Positions 50,801 to 63,341 are shown, counted from the stretch's first letter. The stretch is DNA of 64,000 nt from Leclercia sp. LSNIH1 (GCF_002902985.1 NZ_CP026167.1:4340001-4404000); one strand, 5' to 3'. The notes: generated by a model from the letters alone, not told the origin. Translations and numbers: made by a program.

Positions 50801-51030
50801 TATATTCTCTGTTGTTCTAACACCTTGCCACCACGGCAAACATTTACTCACTAAGAGTATTTGCCGATTACGTCAAGTGCAAGTGCGTGCAGAGCATTCG
50901 CAGCATAAAGATGAGTTAAATCGTGCTTTTTGCTGTTTTTTCGAACATTTCCGAACTGGTCAACGTGCCGCAACTGGCTAATATAGGCAGGCAATTTCAC
51001 TGGTTGTGATAAAAGGAGCTCAACCTGGTT

Positions 51031-51792
51031 ATGGTTTCATCGACATCTTCCCCTTCACGCAGCGGCGTCTGGTACTTTTCGCAGGGCTGGAAACTGGTTT
51101 CCCTGCCCGGCATCAGACGCTTTGTGATCCTGCCTCTGCTGATCAACGTTCTGCTGATGGGGGGCGCCTTCTGGTGGCTCTTTACCCGTCTGGACAGCTG
51201 GATCCCGGCGCTCATGAGCCATGTGCCCGACTGGCTGCAATGGCTGAGCTATCTGCTGTGGCCAATTGCGATCGTTTCGGTTCTGCTGGTGTTTGGCTAC
51301 TTTTTCTCGACGCTCGCCAACTGGATCGCCGCCCCCTTTAACGGTCTGCTCGCCGAACAGCTGGAAGCGCGGCTGACGGGCGCCACGCCGCCGGACACCG
51401 GCGTGCTGGGGATCATGAAAGATCTGCCGCGCATTATGAAACGCGAATGGCAAAAGCTGGCATGGTATCTGCCCCGCGCCATCGTGCTGCTGCTCCTCTA
51501 TTTTATTCCCGGCATCGGACAAACCGTAGCGCCGGTACTCTGGTTCCTGTTCAGTGCGTGGATGCTGGCCATCCAGTATTGCGACTATCCCTTTGATAAC
51601 CATAAGGTGCCCTTCAAAGAGATGCGCACCGCCCTGCGCAGCCGTAAGATGGCCAATATGCAGTTTGGCGCGCTGACCAGCCTGTTCACCATGATTCCGT
51701 TCCTTAACCTTTTCATCATGCCGGTAGCGGTGTGCGGCGCGACGGCGATGTGGGTGGATTGTTATCGCGACAAACACGCTTTGTGGAAATAA
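51031..51792 (+). CDS. cysZ: CysZ, sulfate transporter
   Basis: CysZ is an inner-membrane sulfate permease feeding cysteine synthesis. The 253-residue product matches E. coli CysZ along its length with four main hydrophobic segments ([19 protein letters not shown], then [35 protein letters not shown] and [14 protein letters not shown] near the end). It is divergent from zipA and 154 bases before cysK. Confidence 0.96.
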   Translation: MVSSTSSPSRSGVWYFSQGWKLVSLPGIRRFVILPLLINVLLMGGAFWWLFTRLDSWIPALMSHVPDWLQWLSYLLWPIAIVSVLLVFGYFFSTLANWIAAPFNGLLAEQLEARLTGATPPDTGVLGIMKDLPRIMKREWQKLAWYLPRAIVLLLLYFIPGIGQTVAPVLWFLFSAWMLAIQYCDYPFDNHKVPFKEMRTALRSRKMANMQFGALTSLFTMIPFLNLFIMPVAVCGATAMWVDCYRDKHALWK

Positions 51793-51801
51793 GTTAAAAA
51801 G

Positions 51802-51825
51802 AGGGGTGGCTTATGCCGCCCCTTA
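51802..51825 (+). terminator. Hairpin after cysZ
   Basis: AGGGGTGGC (51802-51810) pairs with GCCGCCCCT (51815-51823, one G-U pair), followed by TATT. The T run is weak. Confidence 0.45.
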
Positions 51826-51946
51826 TTCCATACTGATCCCCATTATTTCTATGCAGCATATAGATATGCGATTTCCTTACTTCCCCCTACCTATGCAACA
51901 GGTATGCTGGGACGGTATCCCAATTTCAAACAGTTAAGGACAGGCC
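51826..51946 (+). promoter_or_regulatory. cysK control region
   Basis: The stretch keeps E. coli cysK upstream features in style (TATAGATATGCGATTTCC, then a C-rich run and TATGCAACAGGTATGCT). CysB-dependent control is expected by homology; single CysB half-sites were not defined. Confidence 0.5.
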
Positions 51947-52918
51947 ATGAGTAAGATTTTTGAAGATAACTCGCTGACTATCGGTCACACGCCCCTGGTT
52001 CGACTGAACCGTATCGGTAATGGACGCATCCTGGCGAAGGTAGAATCTCGTAACCCAAGCTTCAGCGTAAAATGCCGTATCGGTGCCAACATGATTTGGG
52101 ATGCGGAAAAGCGTGGCGTACTGAAACCGGGCGTTGAGCTGGTTGAACCAACCAGCGGTAACACCGGTATCGCGCTGGCCTACGTTGCCGCCGCGCGCGG
52201 TTATAAGCTGACGCTGACCATGCCAGAAACCATGAGTATTGAGCGTCGTAAACTGCTGAAGGCCCTGGGCGCAAATCTGGTCTTAACCGAAGGCGCAAAA
52301 GGCATGAAAGGCGCTATTCAGAAAGCAGAAGAAATTGTGGCCAGCGATCCGGCTAAATACCTGCTGCTGCAGCAGTTCAGCAACCCGGCTAACCCGGAAA
52401 TCCACGAGAAGACCACCGGTCCGGAGATCTGGGAAGATACCGACGGTCAGGTTGATGTCTTTATCTCTGGTGTGGGTACCGGCGGTACGCTGACGGGCGT
52501 GAGCCGTTATATTAAAGGTACAAAAGGTAAAAAAGACCTTATTACCGTTGCCGTTGAGCCAACCGACTCTCCAGTCATTGCCCAGGCGCTGGCCGGAGAA
52601 GAACTGAAGCCGGGCCCGCATAAGATTCAGGGTATCGGCGCGGGCTTTATTCCGGGCAACCTGGATCTGAAACTGATTGATAAAGTTGTGGCTATCACCA
52701 ACGATGAAGCCATTTCTACCGCGCGCCGCCTGATGGAAGAAGAGGGTATTCTGGCGGGTATCTCCTCCGGTGCTGCCGTAGCCGCCGCGTTGAAATTACT
52801 CGAGGATGAAACCTTTACCAATAAGAACATCGTGGTTATTCTTCCATCGTCGGGTGAGCGTTATTTAAGTACTGCCCTGTTTGCCGATCTCTTCACTGAA
52901 AAAGAACTGCAACAGTAG
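51947..52918 (+). CDS. cysK: Cysteine synthase A
   Basis: CysK makes L-cysteine from O-acetylserine and sulfide with PLP. The 323-residue product has the PLP Lys in [12 protein letters not shown] (about residue 42), the substrate loop [12 protein letters not shown] (about 68-79) and the phosphate-binding [10 protein letters not shown] (about 176-185). Length equals E. coli CysK. A strong terminator follows and ptsHI-crr lies downstream as in E. coli. Confidence 0.97.
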   Translation: MSKIFEDNSLTIGHTPLVRLNRIGNGRILAKVESRNPSFSVKCRIGANMIWDAEKRGVLKPGVELVEPTSGNTGIALAYVAAARGYKLTLTMPETMSIERRKLLKALGANLVLTEGAKGMKGAIQKAEEIVASDPAKYLLLQQFSNPANPEIHEKTTGPEIWEDTDGQVDVFISGVGTGGTLTGVSRYIKGTKGKKDLITVAVEPTDSPVIAQALAGEELKPGPHKIQGIGAGFIPGNLDLKLIDKVVAITNDEAISTARRLMEEEGILAGISSGAAVAAALKLLEDETFTNKNIVVILPSSGERYLSTALFADLFTEKELQQ

Positions 52919-52940
52919 TGCCAGAATGTAAATATCGCGT

Positions 52941-52968
52941 AAAAAAGCACCCAACTGGGTGCTTTTTT
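52941..52968 (+). terminator. Intrinsic terminator after cysK
   Basis: Stem AAAAAAGCACCC / GGGTGCTTTTTT with loop AACT and a T6 end. Confidence 0.92.
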
Positions 52969-53297
52969 GTGGCCTGCTTCAAACTTTTATCTCTTCCGGC
53001 ATTGCTCAACCCCGTTGGCTCTGGTATTTAAGCTGACAATTATTTTGAAGCACAAAATTAATCGATCCAGGAATTCGCGCTGCTGAATCGATTTTATGAT
53101 TTGGTTCAAGTCTTGCTTTCGCGGCATAATGTTTAATGTCGAGCGAGACGTCAGCAGCCTGACATGCCAGTGCCGGAATACGTTTGACACATTTGTGCCT
53201 CGTGCCGTTAAGCCGGTGCTAACAATACAGGCTAAAGTCCTGCCGCCAGGCTAGACTTTAGTTCCACAACACTAAACCAATAAGTTGGGGAAATACA
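52969..53297 (+). promoter_or_regulatory. ptsH-ptsI-crr promoter region
   Basis: The 329 bases before ptsH have no gene. CATAAT (53125-53130) with TTGGTT (53101-53106, 18-base spacing) corresponds to the position of the E. coli P0 promoter. Near ptsH the sequence AGGCTAGACTTTAGTTCCACAA, given here in pieces (AGGCTAGACTTT then AGTTCCACAA), is kept from the E. coli P1 region. CRP and Cra sites known in E. coli were not placed individually. Confidence 0.6.
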
Positions 53298-53555
53298 ATG
53301 TTCCAGCAAGAAGTTACCATTACCGCTCCGAACGGTCTGCACACCCGCCCTGCTGCTCAGTTTGTTAAAGAAGCAAAAGGCTTCACTTCTGAGATCACTG
53401 TGACTTCCAACGGCAAAAGCGCAAGCGCAAAAAGCCTGTTCAAACTGCAGACTCTGGGTCTGACTCAGGGCACCGTTGTGACCATCTCCGCGGAAGGCGA
53501 AGACGAGCAGAAAGCAGTTGAGCATCTGGTTAAACTGATGGCTGAGCTCGAGTAA
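53298..53555 (+). CDS. ptsH: HPr, phosphocarrier protein of the PTS
   Basis: HPr passes phosphate from enzyme I to sugar-specific enzymes II. The 85-residue product has the active His15 in NGLHTRPA and Ser46 in SAKSLF, with the E. coli length. GGGG lies 8 bases before ATG. ptsI follows after 44 bases. Confidence 0.98.
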
Positions 53556-53599
53556 GTATCCGGGTTCTTTTAAATATCAGTCACAAGTAAGGTAGGGTT

Positions 53600-55327
53600 A
53601 TGATTTCAGGCATTTTAGCATCCCCGGGTATCGCTTTCGGCAAAGCACTTCTGTTGAAAGAAGACGAGATCGTCATCGACCGGAAAAAAATTTCTGCTGA
53701 TAAGGTAAATCAGGAAGTTGAACGTTTTCTGAGTGGCCGTGCAAAAGCATCTGCGCAACTGGAAGCGATCAAAACTAAAGCTGGCGAAACTTTCGGTGAA
53801 GAAAAAGAAGCCATCTTCGAAGGGCACATTATGTTGCTCGAAGATGAGGAGCTTGAGCAGGAAATCATAGCCCTGATTAAAGATAAAGGCATGACAGCGG
53901 ATGCCGCTGCGCATGAAGTTATCGAAGGTCAGGCATCTGCCCTGGAAGAGCTGGACGATGAATACCTGAAAGAACGCGCGGCTGACGTGCGTGATATCGG
54001 TAAGCGCCTGCTGCGCAACATCCTTGGCCTTGCCATTATCGATCTGAGCGCGATTCAGGATGAAGTCATCCTGGTTGCTGCCGACCTGACCCCGTCAGAA
54101 ACCGCACAGCTGAACCTGAACAAGGTGCTGGGTTTCATCACCGACGCGGGTGGCCGTACCTCCCACACCTCTATCATGGCGCGTTCTCTGGAGCTGCCAG
54201 CCATCGTGGGTACCGGTAGCGTGACCGCACAGGTGAAAAACGACAATTATCTGATTCTGGATGCCGTAAACAACGTGGTTTACGTCAACCCAACTAACGA
54301 AGAGATCGAAAAACTGCGTACCGTTCAGGAGCAGGTTGCGACTGAAAAAGCGGAACTCGCTAAGCTGAAAGATCTGCCTGCTATTACGCTGGATGGTCAT
54401 CAGGTAGAAGTGTGCGCAAACATCGGTACCGTACGCGACGTCGATGGCGCTGAGCGCAACGGCGCGGAAGGTGTCGGTCTCTATCGTACTGAATTCCTGT
54501 TCATGGACCGTGACGCCCTGCCAACCGAAGAAGAGCAGTTCGCTGCCTATAAAGCGGTTGCTGAAGCCTGTGGCTCCCAGGCCGTTATCGTCCGTACCAT
54601 GGACATCGGCGGCGACAAAGAGCTGCCGTACATGAACTTCCCGAAAGAAGAGAACCCGTTCCTGGGCTGGCGTGCCGTGCGTATCGCAATGGATCGTAAA
54701 GAGATCCTGCGCGACCAGGTCCGCGCTATCCTGCGCGCCTCCGCTTTCGGTAAACTGCGCATCATGTTCCCGATGATCATCTCTGTTGAAGAGGTGCGTT
54801 CACTGAAGAAAGAGATCGAAATCTTCAAACAGGAACTGCGCGACGAAGGTAAAGCATTCGACGAAGCTATCGAAGTTGGCGTGATGGTAGAAACCCCTGC
54901 TGCCGCGACGATTGCCCGTCATTTAGCCAAAGAAGTGGACTTCTTTAGTATTGGTACCAACGATTTAACCCAGTACACCCTGGCAGTTGACCGTGGTAAT
55001 GATATGATTTCACATCTTTACCAGCCAATGTCCCCGTCCGTACTGAACTTGATCAAGCAAGTTATTGATGCTTCTCATGCAGAAGGTAAGTGGACAGGCA
55101 TGTGTGGTGAGCTTGCAGGCGATGAACGTGCTACACTTCTGTTGCTGGGTATGGGTCTGGACGAATTCTCTATGAGCGCCATTTCCATCCCGCGTATCAA
55201 GAAGATTATCCGTAACACGAACTTCGAAGATGCGAAGGTGTTAGCAGAGCAGGCTCTTGCTCAACCGACAACGGACGAGTTAATGACGCTGGTTAACAAG
55301 TTCATTGAAGAAAAAACAATCTGCTAA
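53600..55327 (+). CDS. ptsI: Enzyme I of the PTS
   Basis: Enzyme I autophosphorylates with phosphoenolpyruvate and donates to HPr. The 575-residue product equals E. coli EI, with the phospho-His in [14 protein letters not shown] (about residue 189), the PEP-binding [12 protein letters not shown] and the catalytic Cys in GMCGELAGD (about 502). Co-transcribed with ptsH and crr. Confidence 0.98.
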   Translation: MISGILASPGIAFGKALLLKEDEIVIDRKKISADKVNQEVERFLSGRAKASAQLEAIKTKAGETFGEEKEAIFEGHIMLLEDEELEQEIIALIKDKGMTADAAAHEVIEGQASALEELDDEYLKERAADVRDIGKRLLRNILGLAIIDLSAIQDEVILVAADLTPSETAQLNLNKVLGFITDAGGRTSHTSIMARSLELPAIVGTGSVTAQVKNDNYLILDAVNNVVYVNPTNEEIEKLRTVQEQVATEKAELAKLKDLPAITLDGHQVEVCANIGTVRDVDGAERNGAEGVGLYRTEFLFMDRDALPTEEEQFAAYKAVAEACGSQAVIVRTMDIGGDKELPYMNFPKEENPFLGWRAVRIAMDRKEILRDQVRAILRASAFGKLRIMFPMIISVEEVRSLKKEIEIFKQELRDEGKAFDEAIEVGVMVETPAAATIARHLAKEVDFFSIGTNDLTQYTLAVDRGNDMISHLYQPMSPSVLNLIKQVIDASHAEGKWTGMCGELAGDERATLLLLGMGLDEFSMSAISIPRIKKIIRNTNFEDAKVLAEQALAQPTTDELMTLVNKFIEEKTIC

Positions 55328-55370
55328 TCCACGAGATGCGGCCCAAATTACTGCTTAGGAGAGAAGTCTA

Positions 55371-55874
55371 ATGGGTTTATTTAGTAAACTATTCGGTGAC
55401 AAAGGCAATAACGACACCGGAACTATTGAGATTGTTGCTCCGCTGTCTGGTGAGATCGTCAACATCGAAGACGTGCCAGATGTCGTATTTGCTGAGAAAA
55501 TCGTTGGTGATGGCATTGCTATCAAACCAACCGGTAACAAAATGGTTGCACCGGTTGACGGCACGATTGGTAAGATTTTTGAAACCAACCATGCATTCTC
55601 TATCGAATCCGATAGCGGTATTGAGCTGTTCGTTCACTTCGGTATCGACACTGTTGAACTGAAAGGCGAAGGCTTCAAGCGTATCGCTGAAGAAGGCCAG
55701 CGCGTTAAAGTTGGCGATCCGGTGATTGAATTCGATCTGCCACTGCTGGAAGAGAAAGCCAAGTCTACCCTGACGCCGGTTGTTATCTCCAACATGGACG
55801 AAATCAAAGAGTTGATTAAACTGTCCGGCAGCGTCACCGTGGGTGAAACCCCGGTTATCCGCATCAAAAAGTAA
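55371..55874 (+). CDS. crr: Enzyme IIA-Glc of the PTS
   Basis: IIA-Glc carries phosphate to the glucose permease, and its phosphorylation state controls adenylate cyclase and inducer exclusion. The 167-residue soluble protein has both active-site histidines, in TNHAFSIES (about 75) and [11 protein letters not shown] (about 90). Start with AGGAGAG upstream. A strong terminator follows. Confidence 0.98.
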   Translation: MGLFSKLFGDKGNNDTGTIEIVAPLSGEIVNIEDVPDVVFAEKIVGDGIAIKPTGNKMVAPVDGTIGKIFETNHAFSIESDSGIELFVHFGIDTVELKGEGFKRIAEEGQRVKVGDPVIEFDLPLLEEKAKSTLTPVVISNMDEIKELIKLSGSVTVGETPVIRIKK

Positions 55875-55887
55875 TTTTTGCCGCACA

Positions 55888-55919
55888 GAAAAATGGCGCC
55901 TTCGGGCGCCATTTTTGTT
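55888..55919. terminator. Bidirectional terminator between crr and pdxK
   Basis: Stem AAAAATGGCGCC / GGCGCCATTTTT with loop TTCG, serving the convergent genes. Confidence 0.93.
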
Positions 55920-55921
55920 TG

Positions 55922-56758
55922 TCAGAGAGGTAAAACCAGCTCGTCGTACCCTTTTTCCTGAGTATACTGCATGACCTGCGTCACCCTCTCCCCTGCACGG
56001 CTTATCGCCGCCGCCACGCTCTCATTCTGCACCAGCGCGCTGACAAGCTCTGAACAGAAGAGATCGCCAGTACCTTTAAGATCGACGTTGACGCGGGGAT
56101 GGGTACTGATTGTCACCTCGTCATGGGATACCAACACTACATGAATAGCGTCAGCGTCACCAGCCACGGGGGCGCTGGTAATCGCTACCCACTGCAGCGT
56201 ATCAGAAAGTAGCCCTTTTGCCGCGGCAATGGCGCTGGCGTTATCCCGACACGATTTGCCACTGAGCACTTCCAGCTCGTAGACATTGGGCGTAATCCCC
56301 TGCGCCAGCGGCAGCAGATGCTGACGGTAGGCTTCCGGGATTTCGGGTTTAACGTAGGTTCCGCTGTCGGTGTCGCCAATGACCGGGTCCACCAGGATAA
56401 AGAGATCCGGATGCTGTGCCTTAATCGTGCGCAGCCAGTTCGCCAGCAGGATAATCTGGCTGGCGCTGCCCATGTAGCCGGTGGTGACCGCTTTCAGCTC
56501 CCGCAAAATGTCCCGCTCTTCCAGCGCCTGCAGGTAGCCGCTGAACCACTCGTCGGGGATCACCCCACCGTAAAAGGTGTCGTAGTGGGGGGTATTACTG
56601 AACAGCACGGTTGGTATCGCCGTCACGTTGAGGCGATGTTGGCGAATATTAGGCACCGCAATGCTGTTACCCACGCTGCCGTACACCACCTGCGACTGAA
56701 CCGCCACAATATCGCTCTGCTGCGCCCGGGTTTTATCCCGGAATAAAATCATCTCCAT
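55922..56758 (-). CDS. pdxK: Pyridoxal/pyridoxine/hydroxymethylpyrimidine kinase
   Basis: PdxK phosphorylates the B6 vitamers in the salvage path to PLP. The 278-residue product has [15 protein letters not shown] near the N-terminus, [14 protein letters not shown] and the catalytic DLKGTGDLF (Asp of the anion-hole motif). It is slightly shorter than E. coli PdxK (283). It follows cysM directly (5 bases), so both may share a transcript; the E. coli genes yfeK and yfeS that lie between them are absent. Confidence 0.94.
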   Translation of the reverse strand: MEMILFRDKTRAQQSDIVAVQSQVVYGSVGNSIAVPNIRQHRLNVTAIPTVLFSNTPHYDTFYGGVIPDEWFSGYLQALEERDILRELKAVTTGYMGSASQIILLANWLRTIKAQHPDLFILVDPVIGDTDSGTYVKPEIPEAYRQHLLPLAQGITPNVYELEVLSGKSCRDNASAIAAAKGLLSDTLQWVAITSAPVAGDADAIHVVLVSHDEVTISTHPRVNVDLKGTGDLFCSELVSALVQNESVAAAISRAGERVTQVMQYTQEKGYDELVLPL

Positions 56759-56763
56759 CGCCT

Positions 56764-57675
56764 TTAGATCCCTGCGCCCTGCGCATAGCTCTCTTCACCA
56801 AACACGCCGGTAGAGAGATAGCGATCGCCGCGATCGCAGACGATCGCCACCACCACCGCGCCCGGCACCGCCTGTGCAATGCGCAGGGCGCCCGCTACCG
56901 CGCCTCCTGAACTGACGCCGCAGAAAACACCTTCGCGTACGGCCAGTTCACGCATGGTATTTTCCGCCTCGCGCTGGTGAATATCCAGCACCTGGTCCAC
57001 AAGCTGAGCATTAAAAATGCCCGGCATGTACTCCGCAGGCCAGCGGCGAATACCCGGGATGCTGCTCCCCTCTTCCGGCTGCAGGCCAACAATGGTGACC
57101 GCTTTTTCCTGCTCACGCAGAAAACGGGAGACGCCGGTGATGGTGCCCGTGGTTCCCATGCTGGAGACAAAATGGGTGATGCGGCCTTCGGTCTGCTGCC
57201 AGATCTCCGGGCCGGTGGTGGTGTAATGGGCATAGGGGTTATCGGGGTTGTTGAATTGATCCAGCAGCTTACCTTCGCCCCGGTTCGCCATCTCAAGAGC
57301 CAGATCGCGAGCCCCCTCCATACCCTGCTCTTTACTGACCAGAATTAACTCGGCACCATAGGCCCGCATCGCGGCACGGCGCTCCTGGCTCATGTTGTCC
57401 GGCATCAGCAGCTTCATGCGATAGCCTTTGAGGGCGGCGATCATGGCCAGCGCAATGCCGGTGTTCCCGCTGGTCGCCTCGATCAGCACATCGCCGGGCT
57501 TGATTTCACCGCGCTTTTCCGCCTGGACAATCATCGACAGCGCGGCACGATCCTTCACCGAACCCGCCGGGTTGTTGCCTTCCAGTTTGATCCAGATTTC
57601 GCTGCCGTTATCCGGCCCCATCCGTTGCAGCTTGATCAGAGGGGTGTTGCCGATGGTTTGTTCTAATGTGTTCAT
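56764..57675 (-). CDS. cysM: Cysteine synthase B
   Basis: CysM makes cysteine from O-acetylserine and sulfide or S-sulfocysteine from thiosulfate. I start at ATG 57675 ([12 protein letters not shown]), which gives 303 residues as in E. coli; an open frame to 57762 runs into the REP element. The PLP Lys is in GSVKDRAAL, with [12 protein letters not shown] and [10 protein letters not shown]. It ends the cysPUWAM operon, with a REP pair between cysA and cysM. Confidence 0.96.
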   Translation of the reverse strand: MNTLEQTIGNTPLIKLQRMGPDNGSEIWIKLEGNNPAGSVKDRAALSMIVQAEKRGEIKPGDVLIEATSGNTGIALAMIAALKGYRMKLLMPDNMSQERRAAMRAYGAELILVSKEQGMEGARDLALEMANRGEGKLLDQFNNPDNPYAHYTTTGPEIWQQTEGRITHFVSSMGTTGTITGVSRFLREQEKAVTIVGLQPEEGSSIPGIRRWPAEYMPGIFNAQLVDQVLDIHQREAENTMRELAVREGVFCGVSSGGAVAGALRIAQAVPGAVVVAIVCDRGDRYLSTGVFGEESYAQGAGI

Positions 57676-57694
57676 GACCGCTGTCCAATAAAAA

Positions 57695-57767
57695 GCCCGG
57701 TGGCGCTGACGCTTACCGGGCCTACACAGAGCATATCGTAGGCCGGGTAAGCGCAGCGCCACCCGGC
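57695..57767. repeat. REP (BIME-type) pair between cysA and cysM
   Basis: Two inversely oriented REP-like units, 57695-57722 (GCCCGGTGGCGCTGACGCTT followed by ACCGGGCC) and 57741-57767 (GGCCGGGTAAGCGCAGCGCC followed by ACCCGGC), are separated by about 18 bases. Each can fold into an imperfect hairpin. Such units stabilise upstream mRNA and can bind gyrase. Confidence 0.9.
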
Positions 57768-57789
57768 AAAACTACGTGGCGTTAACCTA

Positions 57790-58884
57790 TCAGGCAGATT
57801 CCGCCAGAGCAAGATCTCCCCGCGTCTCGATGCGATCCTTATCATGGTAAATGCGCGCATGTTGCAGGCCGACAAACAGGCGTTCACCGCGGTGCGGCGG
57901 CTCCTCGTCGCGCATCACCACCGTCAGCGGTTCGTTGTACCAGCCCAGCGGCTGGACGACCAGTTGGGTGTAATGACCTTTCGGGCTGGCTTCCAGCACC
58001 TGGACCGGCAGCGGCGAGTCGAGACTGGTGCGACGGCTGACATCCACTTCCCACGGACGCAGGAAGAGATCGACCGGCCCCTGATAGCCAGGGGTGTAAC
58101 CCAGCGGCCAGCGGTGGGCCCCGACATGGAACTGGCCGCCGCGGATATTGCCGTGCAGTCGGTTCACTTCACCCATAAACTCCAGCACGAAGCGGGTCGC
58201 CGGTTCACGCCAGAGCTGCTCAGGCTCATCAACCTGTTCGATATTCCCCTGGCTCATTACCACCACCCGGTCGGCCACTTCCATCGCCTCTTCCTGATCG
58301 TGGGTCACGAAGACGCTGGTGAATTTCAGCTCCTCATGCAGCTGACGCAGCCAGCGGCGAAGCTCTTTACGCACCTGCGCATCCAGCGCGCCAAAGGGTT
58401 CGTCCAGCAGCAGGATTTGCGGCTCAACGGCGAGGGCGCGCGCCAGGGCCACACGCTGTTTCTGGCCGCCGGAGAGCTGCGCCGGATAACGATCAGCCAG
58501 GTGAGCCAGCTGCACCATCTCCAGCAGTTTGGTGACTTTCGCCTTGATGGTGGCGGCGTCCGGACGTTCACGACGCGGCAGCACCGTCAGGCCAAAGGCG
58601 ATGTTATCGAACACCGTCATGTGGCGGAACAGGGCGTAATGCTGGAACACAAAGCCCACTTTACGGTCGCGGGCATGCAGGCGGCTCACGTCAGTGCCGT
58701 GGAAGCGGATGTGCCCGCTGGTCTGATGCTCAAGACCGGCGATGATACGCAGCAGCGTGGTTTTACCGGAGCCAGACGGCCCCAGCAGCGCCACCATTTG
58801 TCCGGAAGGGATATCCAGCGAGATATCATTCAGCACCTGGGTGCGACCAAAAGACTTCTTAATATTGGCAATCTCAATGCTCAT
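57790..58884 (-). CDS. cysA: CysA, sulfate/thiosulfate ABC transporter ATPase
   Basis: CysA is the ATP-binding subunit of the sulfate/thiosulfate importer. The 364-residue product has Walker [10 protein letters not shown] (about 35-43), signature LSGGQKQR (about 135-142), Walker [12 protein letters not shown] and a C-terminal regulatory domain. It overlaps cysW by 11 bases. Confidence 0.97.
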   Translation of the reverse strand: MSIEIANIKKSFGRTQVLNDISLDIPSGQMVALLGPSGSGKTTLLRIIAGLEHQTSGHIRFHGTDVSRLHARDRKVGFVFQHYALFRHMTVFDNIAFGLTVLPRRERPDAATIKAKVTKLLEMVQLAHLADRYPAQLSGGQKQRVALARALAVEPQILLLDEPFGALDAQVRKELRRWLRQLHEELKFTSVFVTHDQEEAMEVADRVVVMSQGNIEQVDEPEQLWREPATRFVLEFMGEVNRLHGNIRGGQFHVGAHRWPLGYTPGYQGPVDLFLRPWEVDVSRRTSLDSPLPVQVLEASPKGHYTQLVVQPLGWYNEPLTVVMRDEEPPHRGERLFVGLQHARIYHDKDRIETRGDLALAESA

Positions 58885-59749
58885 GATTTCCCTCCTGATG
58901 CTGACGTTTTTCCTGATTCTCTAAACGCCACTGCACCACACTCTTCAAAAACAGGGTCAAAATAGCCATCAGCGTCAGCAACGCTGCGGCGGTAAAGGAG
59001 CCGATGGTGTTGTAGTCCTGCTGCAGCAGTTCAATCTGTAACGGCAGCGACAGGGTTTCACCGCGAATGGAGCCGGATACAACAGAAACGGCCCCGAACT
59101 CGCCAATTGCACGGGCGTTCGTCAACACTACGCCATAGAGCAGCGCCCAACGGATATTCGGCAGGGTGACGCGGCGGAACATCTGCCAGCCGGATGCGCC
59201 CAGCAGCACCGCCGCTTCGTCTTCGTTGCTGCCCTGGCTTAACATCACCGGCACCAGCTCACGTACCACAAACGGACAGGTGACAAATATCGTAACCAGC
59301 ACCATGCCCGGCCAGGCGAACATGATCTGCAGGTTATGCTCATCCAGCCAGCCGCCCAGCGGGCCGTTGGAGCCGTAGAAGAGCAGATAGACCAGACCGG
59401 CCACCACCGGTGAAACCGCAAATGGAATGTCCAGCAGGGTCAGCAGCAGCTGGCGGCCCGGGAAGTTAAAGCGGGTGACCAGCCAGGCCAGCAGAACACC
59501 GAACACCAGGTTCACCGGCACGGTGATAAGCGCAATCATTACCGTCAGCCAGATGGCATGCAGCATGTCCGGGTCGGCCAGATTGTGCAGCGCGGGCATA
59601 ATCCCTTTACTGAACGCCTGGACAAAGATATAGACCATCGGCACGACCAGAATGAAGGCCGATACCAGCACGCCGGTGCCAATCAGCACCCATTTTCCCC
59701 AGTTGATACGGGGAGCGTCGTAGCGTTTCAATTGAGTGATTTCCGCCAT
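58874..59749 (-). CDS. cysW: CysW, sulfate/thiosulfate ABC transporter permease
   Basis: One of the two membrane subunits of the sulfate importer. The 291-residue product has six hydrophobic segments and the permease EAA motif [22 protein letters not shown] (split here: [12 protein letters not shown] then [10 protein letters not shown]), which contacts CysA. Length as in E. coli. Its start overlaps the cysU stop (TGATG). Confidence 0.97.
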   Translation of the reverse strand: MAEITQLKRYDAPRINWGKWVLIGTGVLVSAFILVVPMVYIFVQAFSKGIMPALHNLADPDMLHAIWLTVMIALITVPVNLVFGVLLAWLVTRFNFPGRQLLLTLLDIPFAVSPVVAGLVYLLFYGSNGPLGGWLDEHNLQIMFAWPGMVLVTIFVTCPFVVRELVPVMLSQGSNEDEAAVLLGASGWQMFRRVTLPNIRWALLYGVVLTNARAIGEFGAVSVVSGSIRGETLSLPLQIELLQQDYNTIGSFTAAALLTLMAILTLFLKSVVQWRLENQEKRQHQEGNHEH

Positions 59750-60582
59750 CAGTGACCTACCACGCGTCGACCAAAGCGACTTTGCAGAGTGTTAATCGAG
59801 AACAGCAGCAGCAGCGATGCCGCCAGGATCACCGAGGCAATGGCGCTCGCCGCCGGGTAATCAAACTCCTGCAGGCGAACAAAAATCATCAGCGAGGTCA
59901 CTTCGGTTTTCCACGCGATGTTACCGGCGATAAAAATCACCGCGCCAAACTCACCGAGGCTGCGGGTGAACGACAGCGCCACGCCCGCCAGCAGGGCCGG
60001 AGAAAGCTCAGGCAGTACCACCTTGCGGAAGCTCTGCCAGCGCGTTGCGCCCAGCGTTTCTGCCGCCTCTTCATATTCCGGGCCTAACTCTTCCAGTACC
60101 GGCTGCACGGTTCGCACCACAAACGGGATGCTGGTAAAGGCCATCGCCACCGCAATGCCGAGCCAGGTATAGGTCACTTTGATATCAAACTTCGCCAGCC
60201 ACTCGCCGTAAAAACCGTTGACGGAAAACAGCGAGGCCAGAGTCAGGCCCGCCACCGCGGTGGGCAGCGCGAAGGGTAAATCCATCAGCGCATCCAGCAG
60301 CGTGCGGCCCGGAAAACGGTAGCGAGTTAAGATCCACGCCATCAGCAGGCCGAACACGCCGTTAAACAGGGAGGCGACAAACGCCGACAGCAGCGTCACT
60401 TTATAGGCCGCCACCACCTGCGGATTGCTGATCACCTCCCAGTACTGGGACCAGCTCATCTCAGAGAGCTGGACCACCAGCGCGCTGAGCGGTAATAACA
60501 AAATGAGACAGACGAACAGCAGGCTGGTCCCGAGGCTTAAGGTAAAGCCCGGCAGCACACGTCTGGAGGAAACTGCAAACAT
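59749..60582 (-). CDS. cysU: CysU (CysT), sulfate/thiosulfate ABC transporter permease
   Basis: The other membrane subunit of the sulfate importer. The 277-residue product has six hydrophobic segments and the EAA motif EYEEAAETLGATRWQSFRKV. It overlaps cysP by one base and cysW by one base, indicating tight coupling in the operon. Confidence 0.97.
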   Translation of the reverse strand: MFAVSSRRVLPGFTLSLGTSLLFVCLILLLPLSALVVQLSEMSWSQYWEVISNPQVVAAYKVTLLSAFVASLFNGVFGLLMAWILTRYRFPGRTLLDALMDLPFALPTAVAGLTLASLFSVNGFYGEWLAKFDIKVTYTWLGIAVAMAFTSIPFVVRTVQPVLEELGPEYEEAAETLGATRWQSFRKVVLPELSPALLAGVALSFTRSLGEFGAVIFIAGNIAWKTEVTSLMIFVRLQEFDYPAASAIASVILAASLLLLFSINTLQSRFGRRVVGH

Positions 60583-61598
60583 TACTTACGCCCCGCCGCC
60601 AACAGTTTGTCTAACTCACCGCCGCTGGCGAAATGGGTTTTCATCACCTCAGGCCAGGCACCAAAGTGCTCTTCCACGCGGAACAGCTCGGTCTGCGGGA
60701 ATTTGTCTTTCAGCTTGTTCATCACGTCCGGGTTATTCACGCGATAGTAGTAATCGGTGATCACCGTCTGCGCCTGCGGGCTGTAGAGATAGTTGAGATA
60801 GGCTTTTGCCGCCTTCTCCGTGCCGTTGGCTTCGATATTTTTATCCACCCACGCTACCGGGAACTCCGCCAGAACGTTGGTTTTCGGGATAACCACTTCA
60901 AAGCCCTGGGCTTCGTACTGCTTACGGATGTTGTTCACTTCCGATTCAAAGCTGATCAGCACATCGCCCAGACCGCGTTCCGCGAAGGTGGTGGTGGCAC
61001 CGCGACCGCCGGTATCAAACACTTCAACGTTTTTCAGGAACTGGGTCATGAACTGTTCAGTTTTGGCTTTATCGTTGCCGTCCGCTTTGTCTGCGGCGCC
61101 CCAGGCGGCCAGGTAAGTGTAACGGGCGTTGCCGGAGGTTTTCGGGTTCGGGAAGATCAGCTTCACGTCAGAACGCACCAGGTCGTTCCAGTCGTGGATG
61201 TTCTTTGGGTTGCCCTTACGTACCAGGAAGCCCATGGTTGAGTAGAACGGCGAGCTGTTGTTCGGCAGACGGCTCTGCCAGTTGGCCGGGATCAGCTTGC
61301 CTTTATCGTGCAGGATCTGCACATCAGTGACCTGGTTATAGGTGACCACATCGGCCTTCAGCCCCTGCAGAATGGCCAGCGCCTGTTTCGACGAGCCGGC
61401 ATGAGACTGCTTAATGGTCAGCTTATCGCCGTTATTCTCTTTCGCCCACTGCTGTTCGAAGGGCGGGTTCAGGGCGGCAAACAGCTCGCGCGAGACATCA
61501 TAGGAGCTGTTCAGCAGCTCGGTTGCCTGCGCCTGCGCGACCAGCAACACTGAAGCTGCCAGCACCAGAGATCCTTTTTTCAGTACAGTAATGGCCAT
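60582..61598 (-). CDS. cysP: CysP, thiosulfate/sulfate-binding periplasmic protein
   Basis: CysP captures thiosulfate and sulfate for the CysUWA transporter. The 338-residue product has a signal peptide (about 1-25, ending AQA) and the binding-protein segments [16 protein letters not shown] and [19 protein letters not shown]. It heads the cysPUWAM operon; CysB control is expected from the family. The next E. coli genes (ucpA, murR-murQ-murP, yfeW) are missing, so yfeX follows in the opposite sense of map order. Confidence 0.97.
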   Translation of the reverse strand: MAITVLKKGSLVLAASVLLVAQAQATELLNSSYDVSRELFAALNPPFEQQWAKENNGDKLTIKQSHAGSSKQALAILQGLKADVVTYNQVTDVQILHDKGKLIPANWQSRLPNNSSPFYSTMGFLVRKGNPKNIHDWNDLVRSDVKLIFPNPKTSGNARYTYLAAWGAADKADGNDKAKTEQFMTQFLKNVEVFDTGGRGATTTFAERGLGDVLISFESEVNNIRKQYEAQGFEVVIPKTNVLAEFPVAWVDKNIEANGTEKAAKAYLNYLYSPQAQTVITDYYYRVNNPDVMNKLKDKFPQTELFRVEEHFGAWPEVMKTHFASGGELDKLLAAGRK

Positions 61599-61726
61599 TG
61601 CGCACCCTTAAGATGTGATGTTTTTCTCAGGGTCATGATATTTATAACGCGTACTAAAGGAGTAACGGTTTTATATACCGTTTAGTGATTTGGAAGCAGA
61701 AAAGGGAATAAGGGTGCGGGAAAAGT

Positions 61727-61753
61727 GCCGGGTGGCGCTTACGCTTGCCCGGC
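61727..61753. repeat. Single REP element between yfeX and cysP
   Basis: GCCGGGTGGCGCTTACGCTT followed by GCCCGGC forms an imperfect hairpin of REP type, 19 bases after the yfeX stop. Confidence 0.88.
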
Positions 61754-61772
61754 CTGTGAAAGGAGTGCCGTT

Positions 61773-62723
<951 letters not shown>

Positions 62724-62765
62724 TTATACCCGCTTTTTCAGCGAGGCGGCTTGTCCAGGCGCAAT

Positions 62766-63341
62766 TTACTGCTGCCAGATAATTTTGCTGACTTTCCAGT
62801 TTTTCAGGGTGTCGTCAGAGGGCATTAACCCTTGCGGGCCATTCCAGGTTCCGCTGAACTGATAGCTGATATGCTGGCTGCCTTCCGCCTTGCACTCTAC
62901 CGCCACCCCCTCTTCTGCAGGGGCGCTCGCGCAGTTGCCGTAGGCTTTCTGATAGAGGTCGCTGAACGGAGTACCGATCTTCACCCCAGTGTCAGTTTCG
63001 ATGTCGCTATCCAGCACCTCGATGCGCGTCACCGTCTCTTTATTACCGTTAATCACCAGGGCCAGTTGGTCATCTTTCAGTGCTTCGTAATAGTGCACAA
63101 TGTTGCCGTACTCGGTTTTCATGCCGCTGCGCAGCCGGTAATCACCGCCTAATGCCGATTCGATGGCGCTCTGTTCCAGCGGCGTGGCGGCGGTGAGGTT
63201 GCCCACCCCCTGCTCAGTCACATCGCTGGATGAGCCGAACCAGTTCCAGGGATAAGCCGCAGACCAGTTAACGGCGGAAAGCGTTGAGCAGCCCGTCAGG
63301 ACAACGGGGAGCGCACATAACAGTAAACGCAGCGATTTCAT
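62766..63341 (-). CDS. yfeY: YfeY, RpoE-regulated lipoprotein
   Basis: The 191-residue product has a lipoprotein signal with lipobox VVLTGC (Cys18) and matches the DUF1131 family; E. coli YfeY is an outer-membrane-type lipoprotein of the sigma-E regulon with unknown role. Conserved segments include SALGGDYRLRSGMKTEYGNIVHYYEAL (within residues 63-92) and GTWNGPQGLMPSD. A sigma-E promoter was not pinned down here. Confidence 0.92.
   Translation of the reverse strand: MKSLRLLLCALPVVLTGCSTLSAVNWSAAYPWNWFGSSSDVTEQGVGNLTAATPLEQSAIESALGGDYRLRSGMKTEYGNIVHYYEALKDDQLALVINGNKETVTRIEVLDSDIETDTGVKIGTPFSDLYQKAYGNCASAPAEEGVAVECKAEGSQHISYQFSGTWNGPQGLMPSDDTLKNWKVSKIIWQQ

Noticed and set aside
52987..53190. 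Small minus-strand gene before ptsH
   Set aside because: It lies in the conserved ptsH promoter region and has no homologue I recognise or ribosome binding site.
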